Assembly: GCF_022698145.1 (NCBI RefSeq)
Contig: NZ_JALDAX010000007.1
Coordinates: forward strand, 1 to 64,000
Length of the DNA: 64,000 nucleotides
From: Streptomyces spinosisporus
GTDB lineage: Bacteria; Actinomycetota; Actinomycetes; Streptomycetales; Streptomycetaceae
Reading direction: 5' to 3'
Positions 19,184-27,779 of the stretch are shown in pieces (within the stretch, counting starts at the first letter, position 1; the number at the start of each line of letters is the position of its first letter). Under the pieces are notes generated by a model, which was not told the DNA's origin, searched no databases, and saw only the letters and a program-made list of their open reading frames with translations. The translations under genes were made by a program, and so were the position numbers.

Positions 19184-20020
19184 ATGGGTACGCCGTTGGG
19201 GGACTTCGTCCGGGCCAAGCGCGACAGCATCCAGCCCGAGTCGCTGGGGCTGCCGAGCCACGGCCGCCGCCGCTCACCGGGCCTGCGGCGCCAGGATCTC
19301 GCCACCCGGGCCGGCATCAGCGTCGAGTACCTGACCCGCCTGGAACAGGGCCGCGACCGCAACCCGTCCGTGGCCGTGGTGAACGCCCTCGCCGACGCCC
19401 TCAGCCTCGACGCCGCGGAACGCGGCCACCTGCGCTACCTCGCGAAGATCACCGGCGGTGAATGCGTCGCCCACGCCCAACCCGCACCACCGCGCCGCGA
19501 GGTCCGGCAGGCGGTCCTCCAGACACTGCGCCTGCTCGAACCGGGCATCGCCGTCGTCACCAACCGGCTGGGCGACATCCTCGCCCGCACCAGCGGCTAC
19601 GAGGCCGTCATGCGGACCTCCGGCCTGCTCGACGCCGAGAGCCCGAACCTCACCCGCCATCTGTTCACCGACCCCCGCGCCAAGGCCTTCTTCGCCGACT
19701 GGGACGAGATCGCGGACCAGCAGGTCTTCGACCTCTGGCTGGCGCCCTCCGTCGAGAGTTCCGAGTGGTTCACCACGGAACTCGCGCCCGTCGCGGGACC
19801 CGAGTTCACCCACCGGCTGAACCGCCATGTGGTGCCGCAGCGGGGCGAACTCCGCATCGACCACCCGTCGGCGGGCGCACTCCGGCTGCTCCGCGAGACA
19901 CTCGAACTCCCCGATGACGCACAGCAGTTGCTCGTCCTCCTGCCCGCGGACGAGCAGACCGCTCAGGCCGTCGACCGCCTCCGCGACCGGCCCCACGGCA
20001 GACTGCGCGCCATCTCCTAG
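19184..20020 (+). CDS. XRE-type regulator with MmyB-like C-terminal domain
   Basis: 278 aa. The HTH (residues about 25-75) reads GLRRQDLATRAGISVEYLTRLEQGRDRNPS. The C-terminal 170 residues (PGIAVVTNRLGDILARTSGYEAVM onwards) match the MmyB ligand-binding domain common in Streptomyces. A TATGCT -10 box at 19172-19177 lies 6 nt before the ATG, suggesting a leaderless mRNA. Regulators of this class typically sit divergent from an SDR or flavin oxidoreductase and control it. Here the neighbour is the FMN reductase. Confidence 0.87.
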   Translation: MGTPLGDFVRAKRDSIQPESLGLPSHGRRRSPGLRRQDLATRAGISVEYLTRLEQGRDRNPSVAVVNALADALSLDAAERGHLRYLAKITGGECVAHAQPAPPRREVRQAVLQTLRLLEPGIAVVTNRLGDILARTSGYEAVMRTSGLLDAESPNLTRHLFTDPRAKAFFADWDEIADQQVFDLWLAPSVESSEWFTTELAPVAGPEFTHRLNRHVVPQRGELRIDHPSAGALRLLRETLELPDDAQQLLVLLPADEQTAQAVDRLRDRPHGRLRAIS

Positions 20021-20045
20021 CCGTAGTCGAAGCCGTGGTGGGTGA

Positions 20046-21038
20046 TCACCACAGCTTGGCGAGACGCCGGTACGACTCCAGCAGCGCCGACCGGTCGTAC
20101 GTACTGGTGGTCACCAGCACCTCCTGCGCGCCCGTCTCCTTCAGCACCGTCTCCAGCTCGTCCGCGACCTGCTCCTCGGTGCCCGCGATGTGGCCGGCGA
20201 GACCGGACTCGTAGAAGCCGCGCTCCTTCGCGGTCATGGTCAGCGCCTCGACGCGCTCGGCGGGCGGCAGCGGCGGGAAGGTGCCGTGCGTGCGGGAGTA
20301 CGCCATCGACCAGGCCTCCGGGACGAGCAGCCGACGGGCCTCCTCGGGCGTGGCGGCCACCGCGACGGTGCCGGAGATGACGACGTACGGCTCGCTCGCC
20401 CACGCGGAGGGCCGGAAGTGGGCGCGGTAGTGGTCGATGCCGCGCTGCATCTTCGCGCGGTTGCGCAGGTCCCCGATGACCATCGGCAGGCCCGCGCGGG
20501 CGGCGATGGCGGCCCCCTCGCCCATGGCCAGCACGAACGCCGGCACGCTCAAGCCCTCGGCGGGGCGCGCGTGCACGCCCGTCGGCGAGGTGCCGCGGAA
20601 CCAGCCGAGCAGCTCGCCGAGCTGCGCCTCGAAGTCCTCGGCGTCGTCCTTGCCCCGGCCCAGCGCCTTGCGCACCCCGCCGGTGAAGCCGACGGACCGG
20701 CCAAGACCCATGTCGATCCGCCCCGGGAAGAGCGACTCCAGCACCCCGAACTGCTCGGCCACGACCAGGGGTTGATGGTTGGGCAGCATCACGCCCCCGG
20801 TCCCGACCCGGATCGTGCGGGTCGCCCCCGCGACGGCGGCGGCCAGCACGGTCGGCGCGGACCCGGCGACCCCGGGCACCCCGTGGTGCTCCGAGACCCA
20901 GACGCGGTGATAGCCGAGCGCCTCCAGCTCCCGGGCCAGGCCCACGGTGTCCCGCAGCGCCTCGGCATCGGTGTGGCCCTCGCGGGTGCGGGAACGGTCG
21001 AGGACGGAGAAGCGGGTCGAGGCGATCGCGGAACTCAT
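20046..21038 (-). CDS. LLM-class flavin-dependent oxidoreductase
   Basis: 330 aa, a bacterial-luciferase-like TIM barrel. GYHRVWVSEHHGVPGVAGSAP near residue 42, VGTGGVMLPNHQPLVVAEQFGVLE and RIDMGLGRSVGF are typical signatures of the MsnO8-type LLM group. It uses FMNH2 and oxygen, or F420-like chemistry, on an unknown substrate. The adjacent FMN reductase could supply reduced flavin, but it is separated by a gene on the other strand, so this is speculative. Followed at 50 nt by the BBE-type flavoenzyme on the same strand. Confidence 0.87.
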   Translation of the reverse strand: MSSAIASTRFSVLDRSRTREGHTDAEALRDTVGLARELEALGYHRVWVSEHHGVPGVAGSAPTVLAAAVAGATRTIRVGTGGVMLPNHQPLVVAEQFGVLESLFPGRIDMGLGRSVGFTGGVRKALGRGKDDAEDFEAQLGELLGWFRGTSPTGVHARPAEGLSVPAFVLAMGEGAAIAARAGLPMVIGDLRNRAKMQRGIDHYRAHFRPSAWASEPYVVISGTVAVAATPEEARRLLVPEAWSMAYSRTHGTFPPLPPAERVEALTMTAKERGFYESGLAGHIAGTEEQVADELETVLKETGAQEVLVTTSTYDRSALLESYRRLAKLW

Positions 21039-21093
21039 ACAGGGTTCAACGCCTGGCGGCCCGCAGGATTCCTGCCGGGGTCCGCGGGACGGG

Positions 21094-22491
21094 TCACGGC
21101 GTGATGTTGTGGTTGAGGCGGAACAGGTTGCCGGGGTCGTAGCGGCGCTTCAGATCCGTGAGCCGGTCCAGGTTGCCGCGGTAGTTGGCGCCGACGCGGT
21201 CGTGGTCGTCGGCGTCCATGAAGTTCACGTAGCCGCCCTCCGCGCAGTGCGGCCGGAGCGCCTTGAGGTAGGCGCGGACCCAGTCCTTGCGGTCCTCGCA
21301 CTCCCGGCGCGTGGTGAGCGTGGGGCTGAGCGCGATGGAGTAGTCGGCGTCCCGGTAGGAGAAGGCGGTGTCCTCGGGCCGCACCCGGTGACAGGCGCCG
21401 TCGACGGGGAAGACGACGGTGACGCTCTGGATGGACGGGGTGGTGGCGCCGTACTCGACGAGGGTGTCCACCACGCCGTCCGGCAGGCCGTAGCTGAAGG
21501 CGCCCTTCCAGTAGTGGTGCAGGCCGGGCGGCACCAGGTCGTCGAAGAGCGTGTTGATGACCGGATACGGCATGCGGGCCACATGCTGACCGAGCACCGG
21601 CCCGAGCCCCGCGAGCCGGGCCCGCACCCGGTCGTCCTCCTCCTCGGGACCGGTCCAGCAGACCACCACCCCGCACAGCGGTCGCCCGTGCCAGCGCTCG
21701 GGCAGGAACGGCAGCGGCGGCCCGAGCCCCACCACGAGCAGGGCGCCCAGCGTGCCGTCGGACTCGGCGATCAGCTCCCGGTAGCGGCGCATCACCTCGC
21801 CGTCGAGCGGATAGAACGTCGGCCCGCCGAGGACGTCGGCGACGGGATGCAGCCGGTAGAGGAAGGACGTGACGACGCCGAAGTTCCCGCCGCCTCCGCG
21901 CACCGCCCACAGCAGATCCGTGTTCCCGGCGGCGTCCTGGTCGTCGGTGCAGGTCACGAAGGACCCGTCGGCCGTCACCAGGTCGACCGAGAGCAGGTTG
22001 TCGCAGGCCAGACCGTAGCGGCGGTCCAGATAGCCCATGCCACCGCCCGTCGTCAGGCCGCCCACGCCGGTGGTGGACACGATCCCGCCGGTGGTGGCCA
22101 GACCGAAGGCGTGCGTGGCGTGGTTGACGTCCGCCCAGGTGCAGCCGCCCTCGACCCGGGCGGTGCGGGCCACGGGGTCGACGCGGACGCCGCGCATCGC
22201 CCCGAGGTCGAGCACGACACCGTCGTCACAGGTTCCGTGCCCGGCCACACCGTGACCGCCGCCGCGCACCGCGAGCGCCAGGCCCTGGTCGCGGGCGAAG
22301 TCCACGGTGGCCATGACGTCGCCCGCGTCCGCGGCCCGGACGACTAGCGCCGGCCGCCTGTCGATCATGGCGTTGTAGACCTTGCGGGCCTCGTCGTACT
22401 CCGGATCGTCCGGCTCGACGATCTCGCCGCGCACGGCCCCGCGCAGCCGCTCCAGCAGCCTGTCGTCGAGGGCCGGTGGGGAGGCGGTCAT
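21094..22491 (-). CDS. FAD-linked oxidase, berberine-bridge-enzyme type
   Basis: 465 aa from ATG 22491, which has AGGTGG upstream (a GTG at 22500 is possible). The PCMH FAD domain contains LAVRGGGHGVAGHGTCDDG, where the histidine is the usual site of covalent FAD linkage. GGGMGYLDRRYGLACDNLLS follows, and the C-terminal BBE motif RGNLDRLTDLKRRYDPGNLFR is present. These enzymes oxidise sugars, alkaloids or polyketides with oxygen. No Sec or Tat signal is visible. The substrate is unknown. Confidence 0.88.
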   Translation of the reverse strand: MTASPPALDDRLLERLRGAVRGEIVEPDDPEYDEARKVYNAMIDRRPALVVRAADAGDVMATVDFARDQGLALAVRGGGHGVAGHGTCDDGVVLDLGAMRGVRVDPVARTARVEGGCTWADVNHATHAFGLATTGGIVSTTGVGGLTTGGGMGYLDRRYGLACDNLLSVDLVTADGSFVTCTDDQDAAGNTDLLWAVRGGGGNFGVVTSFLYRLHPVADVLGGPTFYPLDGEVMRRYRELIAESDGTLGALLVVGLGPPLPFLPERWHGRPLCGVVVCWTGPEEEDDRVRARLAGLGPVLGQHVARMPYPVINTLFDDLVPPGLHHYWKGAFSYGLPDGVVDTLVEYGATTPSIQSVTVVFPVDGACHRVRPEDTAFSYRDADYSIALSPTLTTRRECEDRKDWVRAYLKALRPHCAEGGYVNFMDADDHDRVGANYRGNLDRLTDLKRRYDPGNLFRLNHNITP

Positions 22492-22626
22492 GGCCACCAC
22501 CTGCTTTCCGCTCGGGTCGGGACGGCGTACCCCTCCTGTCTACGCGGACGGCGGGACGGTCCTCATCGCCCGAGCGGCCCATCCGGTCCGTCACGGGCAT
22601 GGGCAGAACTGCCCATCACGCCGTCG

Positions 22627-24312
22627 TCAGACCAGCCCGTGCGTGTACGTGTACGCCGTCGCCGCGGCCCGTGAGGAGACGCCGAGCTTGGCGAAGATGT
22701 TGTTCAGATGCCGGGCCACCGTGTGCTCGCTGATCACCAGCTCCGCCGCGATCGCCCGGTTCGTGCGGCCCGCCGCGACCAGCCGGAGCACCTGGATCTC
22801 CCGCCCGGTGAGCCCTCCCGGCCGGCGCCCGCGCAGCGCGTCGAGCAGGGCGGCGGCCCGGCGCGCGTCCGGTACCGCGCCCAGGTCCCGGAAGGCCTGT
22901 GCCGCGGCCCGCAGCTCCATGCCGGCGCCCTCGTCGTCGCCGACGGCCCGGTGGGCGGCGGCCAGCGTCATCCGCACCTGCGCCGCCTCGTAGGGCACGT
23001 CCAGCTCCAGCCACAGTCCGCAGGCGCGGTGCAGCCCGGGCAGCGCCCGGTCGAGGTCGCCCTCCGCGAGGGCCAGCGCACCGTCCGCGGCCGCCGCGCC
23101 CGCATGCAGCACGGTCACCTCCGAGCCGCACCGCCGCCGCCAGTCCTCGGCCGTGCGCCCCAGCTCCCCGGCCGCGGCGCGCGCCTCGTCGAGCCGCCCC
23201 AGCGCGAGCGTGACCTCCACCTGGGCGGCGAGCAGCCGGGAGCGTTCGAGAGGGCCCGCCGACCGCTCCGCCAGCGCGGGCCTGAGGGCCGCCGCCGACG
23301 CCTCGGCCCTGCCCTGCGCCAGCCGCAGCAGGGCGAGTCCGGGCTGCGGGTCGCGGCCGAGCTCGTGGGCGCGTTCGTACGACTGCTCGGCGGCGGCCAG
23401 TTCCCCGCGCCGCCGCCGGATCTCGGCCATCACATAGAACGCCTCGGCGGCGGTGCGGCGTTCGTAGGGGAGCAGTTCCTCACAGGTGCGTACGGCCTCG
23501 GCGGTCGCTCGGGTCCAGTCGCCCCGCAGCTCCAGCACCTCCACCCGGTGCACCCGGCACAGGCCGCGGAAGTTGTTCTCGGCCGGCATCGAGGCGCACC
23601 ACCGCATGGCCGCCTCGGTCCATTCGGCGGCGCGGGCGAGGTCGGCGCAGGCCATGGACTGCTGGAGCCCCAGGCAGTAGATCCAGCCGGTGAAGAAGGC
23701 GCTGAGCTCGCCCGCCGTGGCCGCGCACATCGCGTCGTCGAGCAGATCGAGCCCGTCGGCCACCCGGCCCTGCGCCAGCAGCACGGACGCCCGTGCCTGC
23801 ACACTCATGGCGTACAGGTCACGGTCGTGGCAGTGGCGCGCGATCTCGCCCATGCGCCGGGCCAGGGTCATCGCCTCGTCGAACGCTCCGCGCCGCTGCG
23901 CCGCCTCGGCGTCCATCCAGGCGAGATAGCACTGCTCGACGCACTCGGGTGCGCCGCGCAGCTGCTCCCGGGACCGGCGCAGCCAGCCGGCGGCGACGGC
24001 CGACCGTCCGGCGAGCTGATGCTCGTAGAAGAGCATCCACGCGCAGTACGCGGCCCGGCGGGCGTCGTCTGCCGCGGCGAATCCGGAGTAGGCCCGCGCC
24101 CGCTGCACGATCGACTCGTCGACATGGCCCGTCCACCAGGCGGCGTCGGCGAAGGCGGCACAGTCGTCGGGGGTGAGCCGGTCGGGCTCCAGCCGGTGCA
24201 GCAGCCCGTACGCCTCGGCCCAGGCCTCCCGCGCCGCAGCGTCCCGCGCCCGCCGCAGCAGGTCGGCGCCCGCATCGTCGCGCCTTCGCTCCACGCCACT
24301 TCGCTCCACCAC
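22627..24312 (-). CDS. LuxR-type regulator with TPR-like N-terminal region
   Basis: 561 aa, start uncertain (GTG 24312). The C-terminal 60 residues are a clear LuxR/NarL HTH: LTGREIQVLRLVAAGRTNRAIA and EHTVARHLNNIFAKLGV. The preceding 480 residues are Ala/Leu/Glu-rich helical hairpins resembling TPR repeats, as in the C-terminal part of MalT/LAL regulators. There is no AAA ATPase module, so this is a LAL-like protein reduced to its TPR and HTH parts. It is divergent from the alpha/beta hydrolase gene, which it may control. Confidence 0.83.
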   Translation of the reverse strand: MVERSGVERRRDDAGADLLRRARDAAAREAWAEAYGLLHRLEPDRLTPDDCAAFADAAWWTGHVDESIVQRARAYSGFAAADDARRAAYCAWMLFYEHQLAGRSAVAAGWLRRSREQLRGAPECVEQCYLAWMDAEAAQRRGAFDEAMTLARRMGEIARHCHDRDLYAMSVQARASVLLAQGRVADGLDLLDDAMCAATAGELSAFFTGWIYCLGLQQSMACADLARAAEWTEAAMRWCASMPAENNFRGLCRVHRVEVLELRGDWTRATAEAVRTCEELLPYERRTAAEAFYVMAEIRRRRGELAAAEQSYERAHELGRDPQPGLALLRLAQGRAEASAAALRPALAERSAGPLERSRLLAAQVEVTLALGRLDEARAAAGELGRTAEDWRRRCGSEVTVLHAGAAAADGALALAEGDLDRALPGLHRACGLWLELDVPYEAAQVRMTLAAAHRAVGDDEGAGMELRAAAQAFRDLGAVPDARRAAALLDALRGRRPGGLTGREIQVLRLVAAGRTNRAIAAELVISEHTVARHLNNIFAKLGVSSRAAATAYTYTHGLV

Positions 24313-24470
24313 CCACGGCTCCCTCCGCGCGAACCGCGCCCAGGACCGCCCCTTTTGTCAGGATAGTCAAGTCAGGGATGCGGGCCGCGAGGTACCGGCC
24401 GTTCCGTCGGAGACAACTTGCGCTTGCTAGCGTGTGCACGTCACGGTCGACCGACGTCTGGAGCGCCTCC

Positions 24471-25304
24471 GTGAGCGACTGGCCGCTGACCCGGACCTTC
24501 CGCAGCAGCTCCGGAAGCGTCCGCTGGGACACGTTGGGAGACCCCGGCCGGGACCCGGTCGTCCTCTGTCACGGCACGCCGTTCTCGTCGTACGTGTGGC
24601 GCGCCGTCGCCCGCGCTCTCGCCGGCCGGTACCAGGTGTTCGTGTGGGACATGCCCGGCTATGGCGCCTCGCAGATGTCCGACGGACAGGACGTCTCGCT
24701 GGCGGCCCAGAGCCGGGTCTTCACCGAACTCTTGGCGCACTGGGAACTCACCGAACCGCTGGTCGTGGCGCACGACTTCGGCGGTGCCGTGTCCCTGCGG
24801 GCCCATCTGTTGCACGAGGTCCGCTACCGCGCCCTCGCCCTGGTCGACCCGGTCGCGCTGGCCCCGTGGGGCTCGCCGTTCTTCCGGCTCGTCGGCGAAC
24901 ACGCCCACGTCTTCGAGCAGTTGCCGCCCGCGCTGCACGGCGCCCTGGTGCGCGAGTACATCTCCTCGGCCAGCAGCCGGGGACTGCACCCCGCCGTACT
25001 GGAACGGCTCGTCGAGCCCTGGCTCGGCGACCTCGGACAGCCGGCCTTCTACCGGCAGATCGCCCAGGCCGACCAGCGCCACACCAACCAGATCCAGCAC
25101 CGCTACGGCGAGATCCGCGTCCCGACCCTGGTCTGCTGGGGCCAGGAGGACACCTGGATCCCGCCGGTCAAGGGCCATGAGCTCGTCGCCCGCATCCCGA
25201 CCGCCCGCCTCGAACCCGTCCCCGGCGCCGGTCACCTCGTCCAGGAGGACGCCCCCGCCGAACTCACCGCCGCCCTGGTCGCGTTCCTCCAGGACCCCCG
25301 CTGA
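24471..25304 (+). CDS. Alpha/beta hydrolase with Asp nucleophile (dehalogenase/epoxide-hydrolase-like)
   Basis: 277 aa from GTG 24471, chosen because GGAG lies 7 nt upstream; the frame is open to 24378. HGTPFSSYVWR holds the oxyanion HG motif. VVAHDFGGAVSL has Asp at the nucleophile elbow, as in haloalkane dehalogenases and epoxide hydrolases rather than a Ser esterase. The late GAGHLVQEDAP supplies the catalytic His. A TAGCGT -10-like box lies at 24428. It is 20 nt before the HAD gene and may be co-transcribed with it. Confidence 0.82.
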   Translation: MSDWPLTRTFRSSSGSVRWDTLGDPGRDPVVLCHGTPFSSYVWRAVARALAGRYQVFVWDMPGYGASQMSDGQDVSLAAQSRVFTELLAHWELTEPLVVAHDFGGAVSLRAHLLHEVRYRALALVDPVALAPWGSPFFRLVGEHAHVFEQLPPALHGALVREYISSASSRGLHPAVLERLVEPWLGDLGQPAFYRQIAQADQRHTNQIQHRYGEIRVPTLVCWGQEDTWIPPVKGHELVARIPTARLEPVPGAGHLVQEDAPAELTAALVAFLQDPR

Positions 25305-25324
25305 CCCCCGTCTAGGGTGACCGT

Positions 25325-25816
25325 GTGACCGACAGCAGCGAACGGCCGATCGCCGTGTTCGACCTCGACAACACGCTGGCCGACACGGCCCACCGGCAGC
25401 GGTTCCTGGAGCGCCGCCCGCGGGACTGGGACGCCTTCTTCGCGGCCGCCCCCGCCGACCCGCCGATCCCGGAGGGCGTCACGCTGGCGCTGGAGAGCGC
25501 GAAGGAGTGCGAGGTCGTCTATCTCACCGGGCGGCCCGAGCGCTGCCGTCGGGACACGGTCGCCTGGCTCGCCGCGCAGGGACTGCCCGAAGGGCGGCTG
25601 CACATGCGGCGCAACGACGACCGCAGGCCCGCCCGCCGCACCAAGCTGGAGATCCTGCGCCGCCTCGCCCGCACCCGGGAGATCCGCGTGTTCGTGGACG
25701 ACGACGAGCTGGTGTGCGAGGACGCCGAACGGTCCGGCTTCAACGTCGTACGCGCCCACTGGACCGCTCCGTCCACCGCCCTGAGGACGGCGCAGGAGGG
25801 GGAAGGGCGGACCTGA
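25325..25816 (+). CDS. HAD-superfamily phosphatase
   Basis: 163 aa from GTG 25325. Motif I is VFDLDNTLADT at residues 10-20, motif II is the VVYLTGRPERCR region, and motif III/IV is RVFVDDDELVCEDAERSG. There is no large cap insertion; the pattern is close to acid-phosphatase-like or polynucleotide-kinase 3'-phosphatase-like HAD proteins. A TAGGGT box at 25314-25319 is 5 nt before the start, so it has its own leaderless promoter despite being close to the hydrolase gene. The substrate is unknown. Confidence 0.82.
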   Translation: MTDSSERPIAVFDLDNTLADTAHRQRFLERRPRDWDAFFAAAPADPPIPEGVTLALESAKECEVVYLTGRPERCRRDTVAWLAAQGLPEGRLHMRRNDDRRPARRTKLEILRRLARTREIRVFVDDDELVCEDAERSGFNVVRAHWTAPSTALRTAQEGEGRT

Positions 25817-25889
25817 GGCCCGAACGCATTCCAGCCCCGCCGCCCCGAATGCCGAAGCCTCCGGCGACGAACATGCTCCGTCGGCACGC

Positions 25890-26510
25890 CTGAGTGCCCG
25901 GTGGCGGGCGGCTCGGTCGGTCCTGTTGCTGGCATGGCCGAGGGCCTGGTGGGGGTGGTCTGCCTGGGGCTGCATGGCCGGGTGCCGTGGCGGGCGGTCT
26001 GCCTGGGGCTGCATGGTCGGGTGCCGGGTGCCGGGTGCCGGGTGCCGGGTACCGGGTGGCGGGTACCGGGTGGCGGGCGGCCGCGTCGGGTCTTGATGTC
26101 GGCATGCTCGAGGGCCTGGTGGGGGCGGCCTGTCCGCGGCCGTATGGCCGGATGCCGTGGCGGGCGGTCTGCTCGCGGCCGCATGGCTGGGTGCCCGGTG
26201 GCGGGCGGCCCCGTCGGTCCTGATGCCGGCGTGTCCGAGGGCCTGGTGGGGGTGGTCCGCCTGCGGCCGTATGGCCGGGTGCCGGGCGGCTCCGTCGGTC
26301 CTGATGCCGGCGTGTCCGAGGGCCTAGTGGCGGCGGTCTGCCTGCAGCCGTATGGCTGGGTGCCGGGTGCCGGGTGCCGGGTGGCTCCGGCGGTCCTGAT
26401 GTCGGCATGGCCGAGGGCCTAGTGGGGGCGGTCTGTTCGGGGCGGCGTGGCCGGGTGCCTTGTGGCGCCCGGCCTTGTTGGGGCTCGTGCCCGCATGGGC
26501 GGGGGCCCGG
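25890..26510. repeat. Imperfect GC-rich tandem-repeat region without a gene
   Basis: About 620 nt made of roughly five degenerate copies of an 80-95 nt unit. Its recognisable pieces are GTCGGTCCTGATG, GCATGGCCGAGGGCCT and GTATGGCCGGGTGCCG. Shorter GGTGCCG/GGTACCG heptamer runs lie between copies (26020-26080). Copy starts are near 25913, 26080, 26213, 26294 and 26389. Open frames exist on both strands only because stops are rare in the unit; their translations are low-complexity and match no protein. No promoter or Shine-Dalgarno was found. Confidence 0.75.
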
Positions 26511-26514
26511 GGGG

Positions 26515-26730
26515 TCAGTCCGACTCCTCCAGGCGGAAGCCCACCTTCAGGCCGACCTGCCAGTGCGCGATCTGCCCCTCCTCGATGGCCCCCCTGACCT
26601 GGGTCACCTCGAACCAGTCCAGGTTGCGCAGGGTCTGCGAGGCGCGGGTGACGCCGTTGCGGATGGCCTGGTCGACGCTGTCGGGCGAGGTACCGACGAT
26701 CTCGGTGACCCGGTACGTGTGGTTCGACAT
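26515..26730 (-). CDS. Dodecin family protein
   Basis: 71 aa from ATG 26730 (MSNHTYRVTEIVGTSPDSVD), the standard dodecin length. TYRVTEIVGTSPDSVDQAIRNG and the C-terminal AHWQVGLKVGFRLEE are family signatures. The Trp in LDWFEVTQVRG is the residue that stacks on flavin dimers. Dodecins form hollow dodecamers that store FMN, riboflavin or CoA. A longer in-frame start at 26787 lacks family support. Confidence 0.93.
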   Translation of the reverse strand: MSNHTYRVTEIVGTSPDSVDQAIRNGVTRASQTLRNLDWFEVTQVRGAIEEGQIAHWQVGLKVGFRLEESD

Positions 26731-26844
26731 GCCGCTGCTCCTCTCGGCGGTGACACCTGTGTCACGCGTCACTCCACCGTGCCCCACGGCACGGCGGAGC
26801 GCGACACATCGGACCGCCCCGGCGGCCGTCCGCGACGGATCAGC

Positions 26845-27660
26845 TCACGGCTTGCGGGCGAGACCGCCGTGCTCGGCTATGACCTCGCCGGCCGCAGAGC
26901 CGGGCTCCGGACGCCACAGGGGAACGGAGACGACACCGGGGTCGACCAGCTCCAGGCCCTCGAAGTACGCCGTGATCTCGTCGACCGTGCGCAGGTTGTA
27001 CGGCACGGCGCCGCTCTCGTTGTAGGCGTCCTGGGCCTGCTCGAAGACCGGGTCGATGCCCCGCGAACCGTCGTTGACGGACAGGTAGCTGCCGGAGGGC
27101 AGCGCGTCCATCAGGCGGGTCACGATGGCCCGCGCCTCCTTGTGGTCGCCCACGTGCCCCAGGATGTTGCTGAGGATCAGGCCCGTGGGACGGCTGAGGT
27201 CCAGCGTCTCGGCGGCGACGGCCAGGATGCGCTCCGGGTCCGTCACATCGGCGTCGATGTAGGCGGTCGCGCCCTCGTGTGAGGAGTAGAGCAGGGCGCG
27301 GGCGTGGGAGAGCACCATCGGGTCGTTGTCGACGTAGACGATCCGTGACTCGGGGGCGATCCGCTGCGCCACCTGGTGGGTGTTCTCGGCGGTGGGCAGG
27401 CCCGTCCCGATGTCCAGGAACTGCCGGATCCCGGCCTCGGAGACCAGGTAGGTGATGTTGCGGCGCAGGAACGCGCGGCTGCTGCGGGCGATGGTGACGA
27501 TGCCGGGGAAGACGGCGGTGTAGGCGTCGCCCGCCTCCTCGTCGACCGGGTAGTTGTCCTTCCCGCCCAGCCAGTAGTTCCAGATCCGGGCCGAGTGCGG
27601 CACCGACGTGTCGATCTTCGTGTGCGCCGCCGGTCCGGGGTTGGTCTCAGGGTCGGTCAT
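26845..27660 (-). CDS. SAM-dependent methyltransferase, DUF574 (SAV2177) type
   Basis: 271 aa. Family signature near residue 23: SARIWNYWLGGKDNYPVDEEAG. FLDIGTGLPTAENTHQVA is the SAM-binding loop and VYVDNDPMVLSHARALL its acidic strand. Streptomycetes carry many paralogues, and their substrates are unknown. It is transcribed toward dodecin on the same strand, with 114 nt between them. Confidence 0.88.
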   Translation of the reverse strand: MTDPETNPGPAAHTKIDTSVPHSARIWNYWLGGKDNYPVDEEAGDAYTAVFPGIVTIARSSRAFLRRNITYLVSEAGIRQFLDIGTGLPTAENTHQVAQRIAPESRIVYVDNDPMVLSHARALLYSSHEGATAYIDADVTDPERILAVAAETLDLSRPTGLILSNILGHVGDHKEARAIVTRLMDALPSGSYLSVNDGSRGIDPVFEQAQDAYNESGAVPYNLRTVDEITAYFEGLELVDPGVVSVPLWRPEPGSAAGEVIAEHGGLARKP

Positions 27661-27779
27661 GTGTCGCGTCCGTCTTTCAGCCGAGGCGGGGATGGGTCAG
27701 TGCACAACCTAGGCCCCAATCCCCCTGCCAGGTAGCCCGGTTCGCACTGCAAATCCCAGCTCGTGGCCTCGGAGGGGCT

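Noticed and set aside
25890..26510. Possible CRISPR array or coding repeat protein
   Set aside because: Copies are degenerate and unequal in length with no regular unique spacers; no cas genes; translations are stop-poor noise on both strands.
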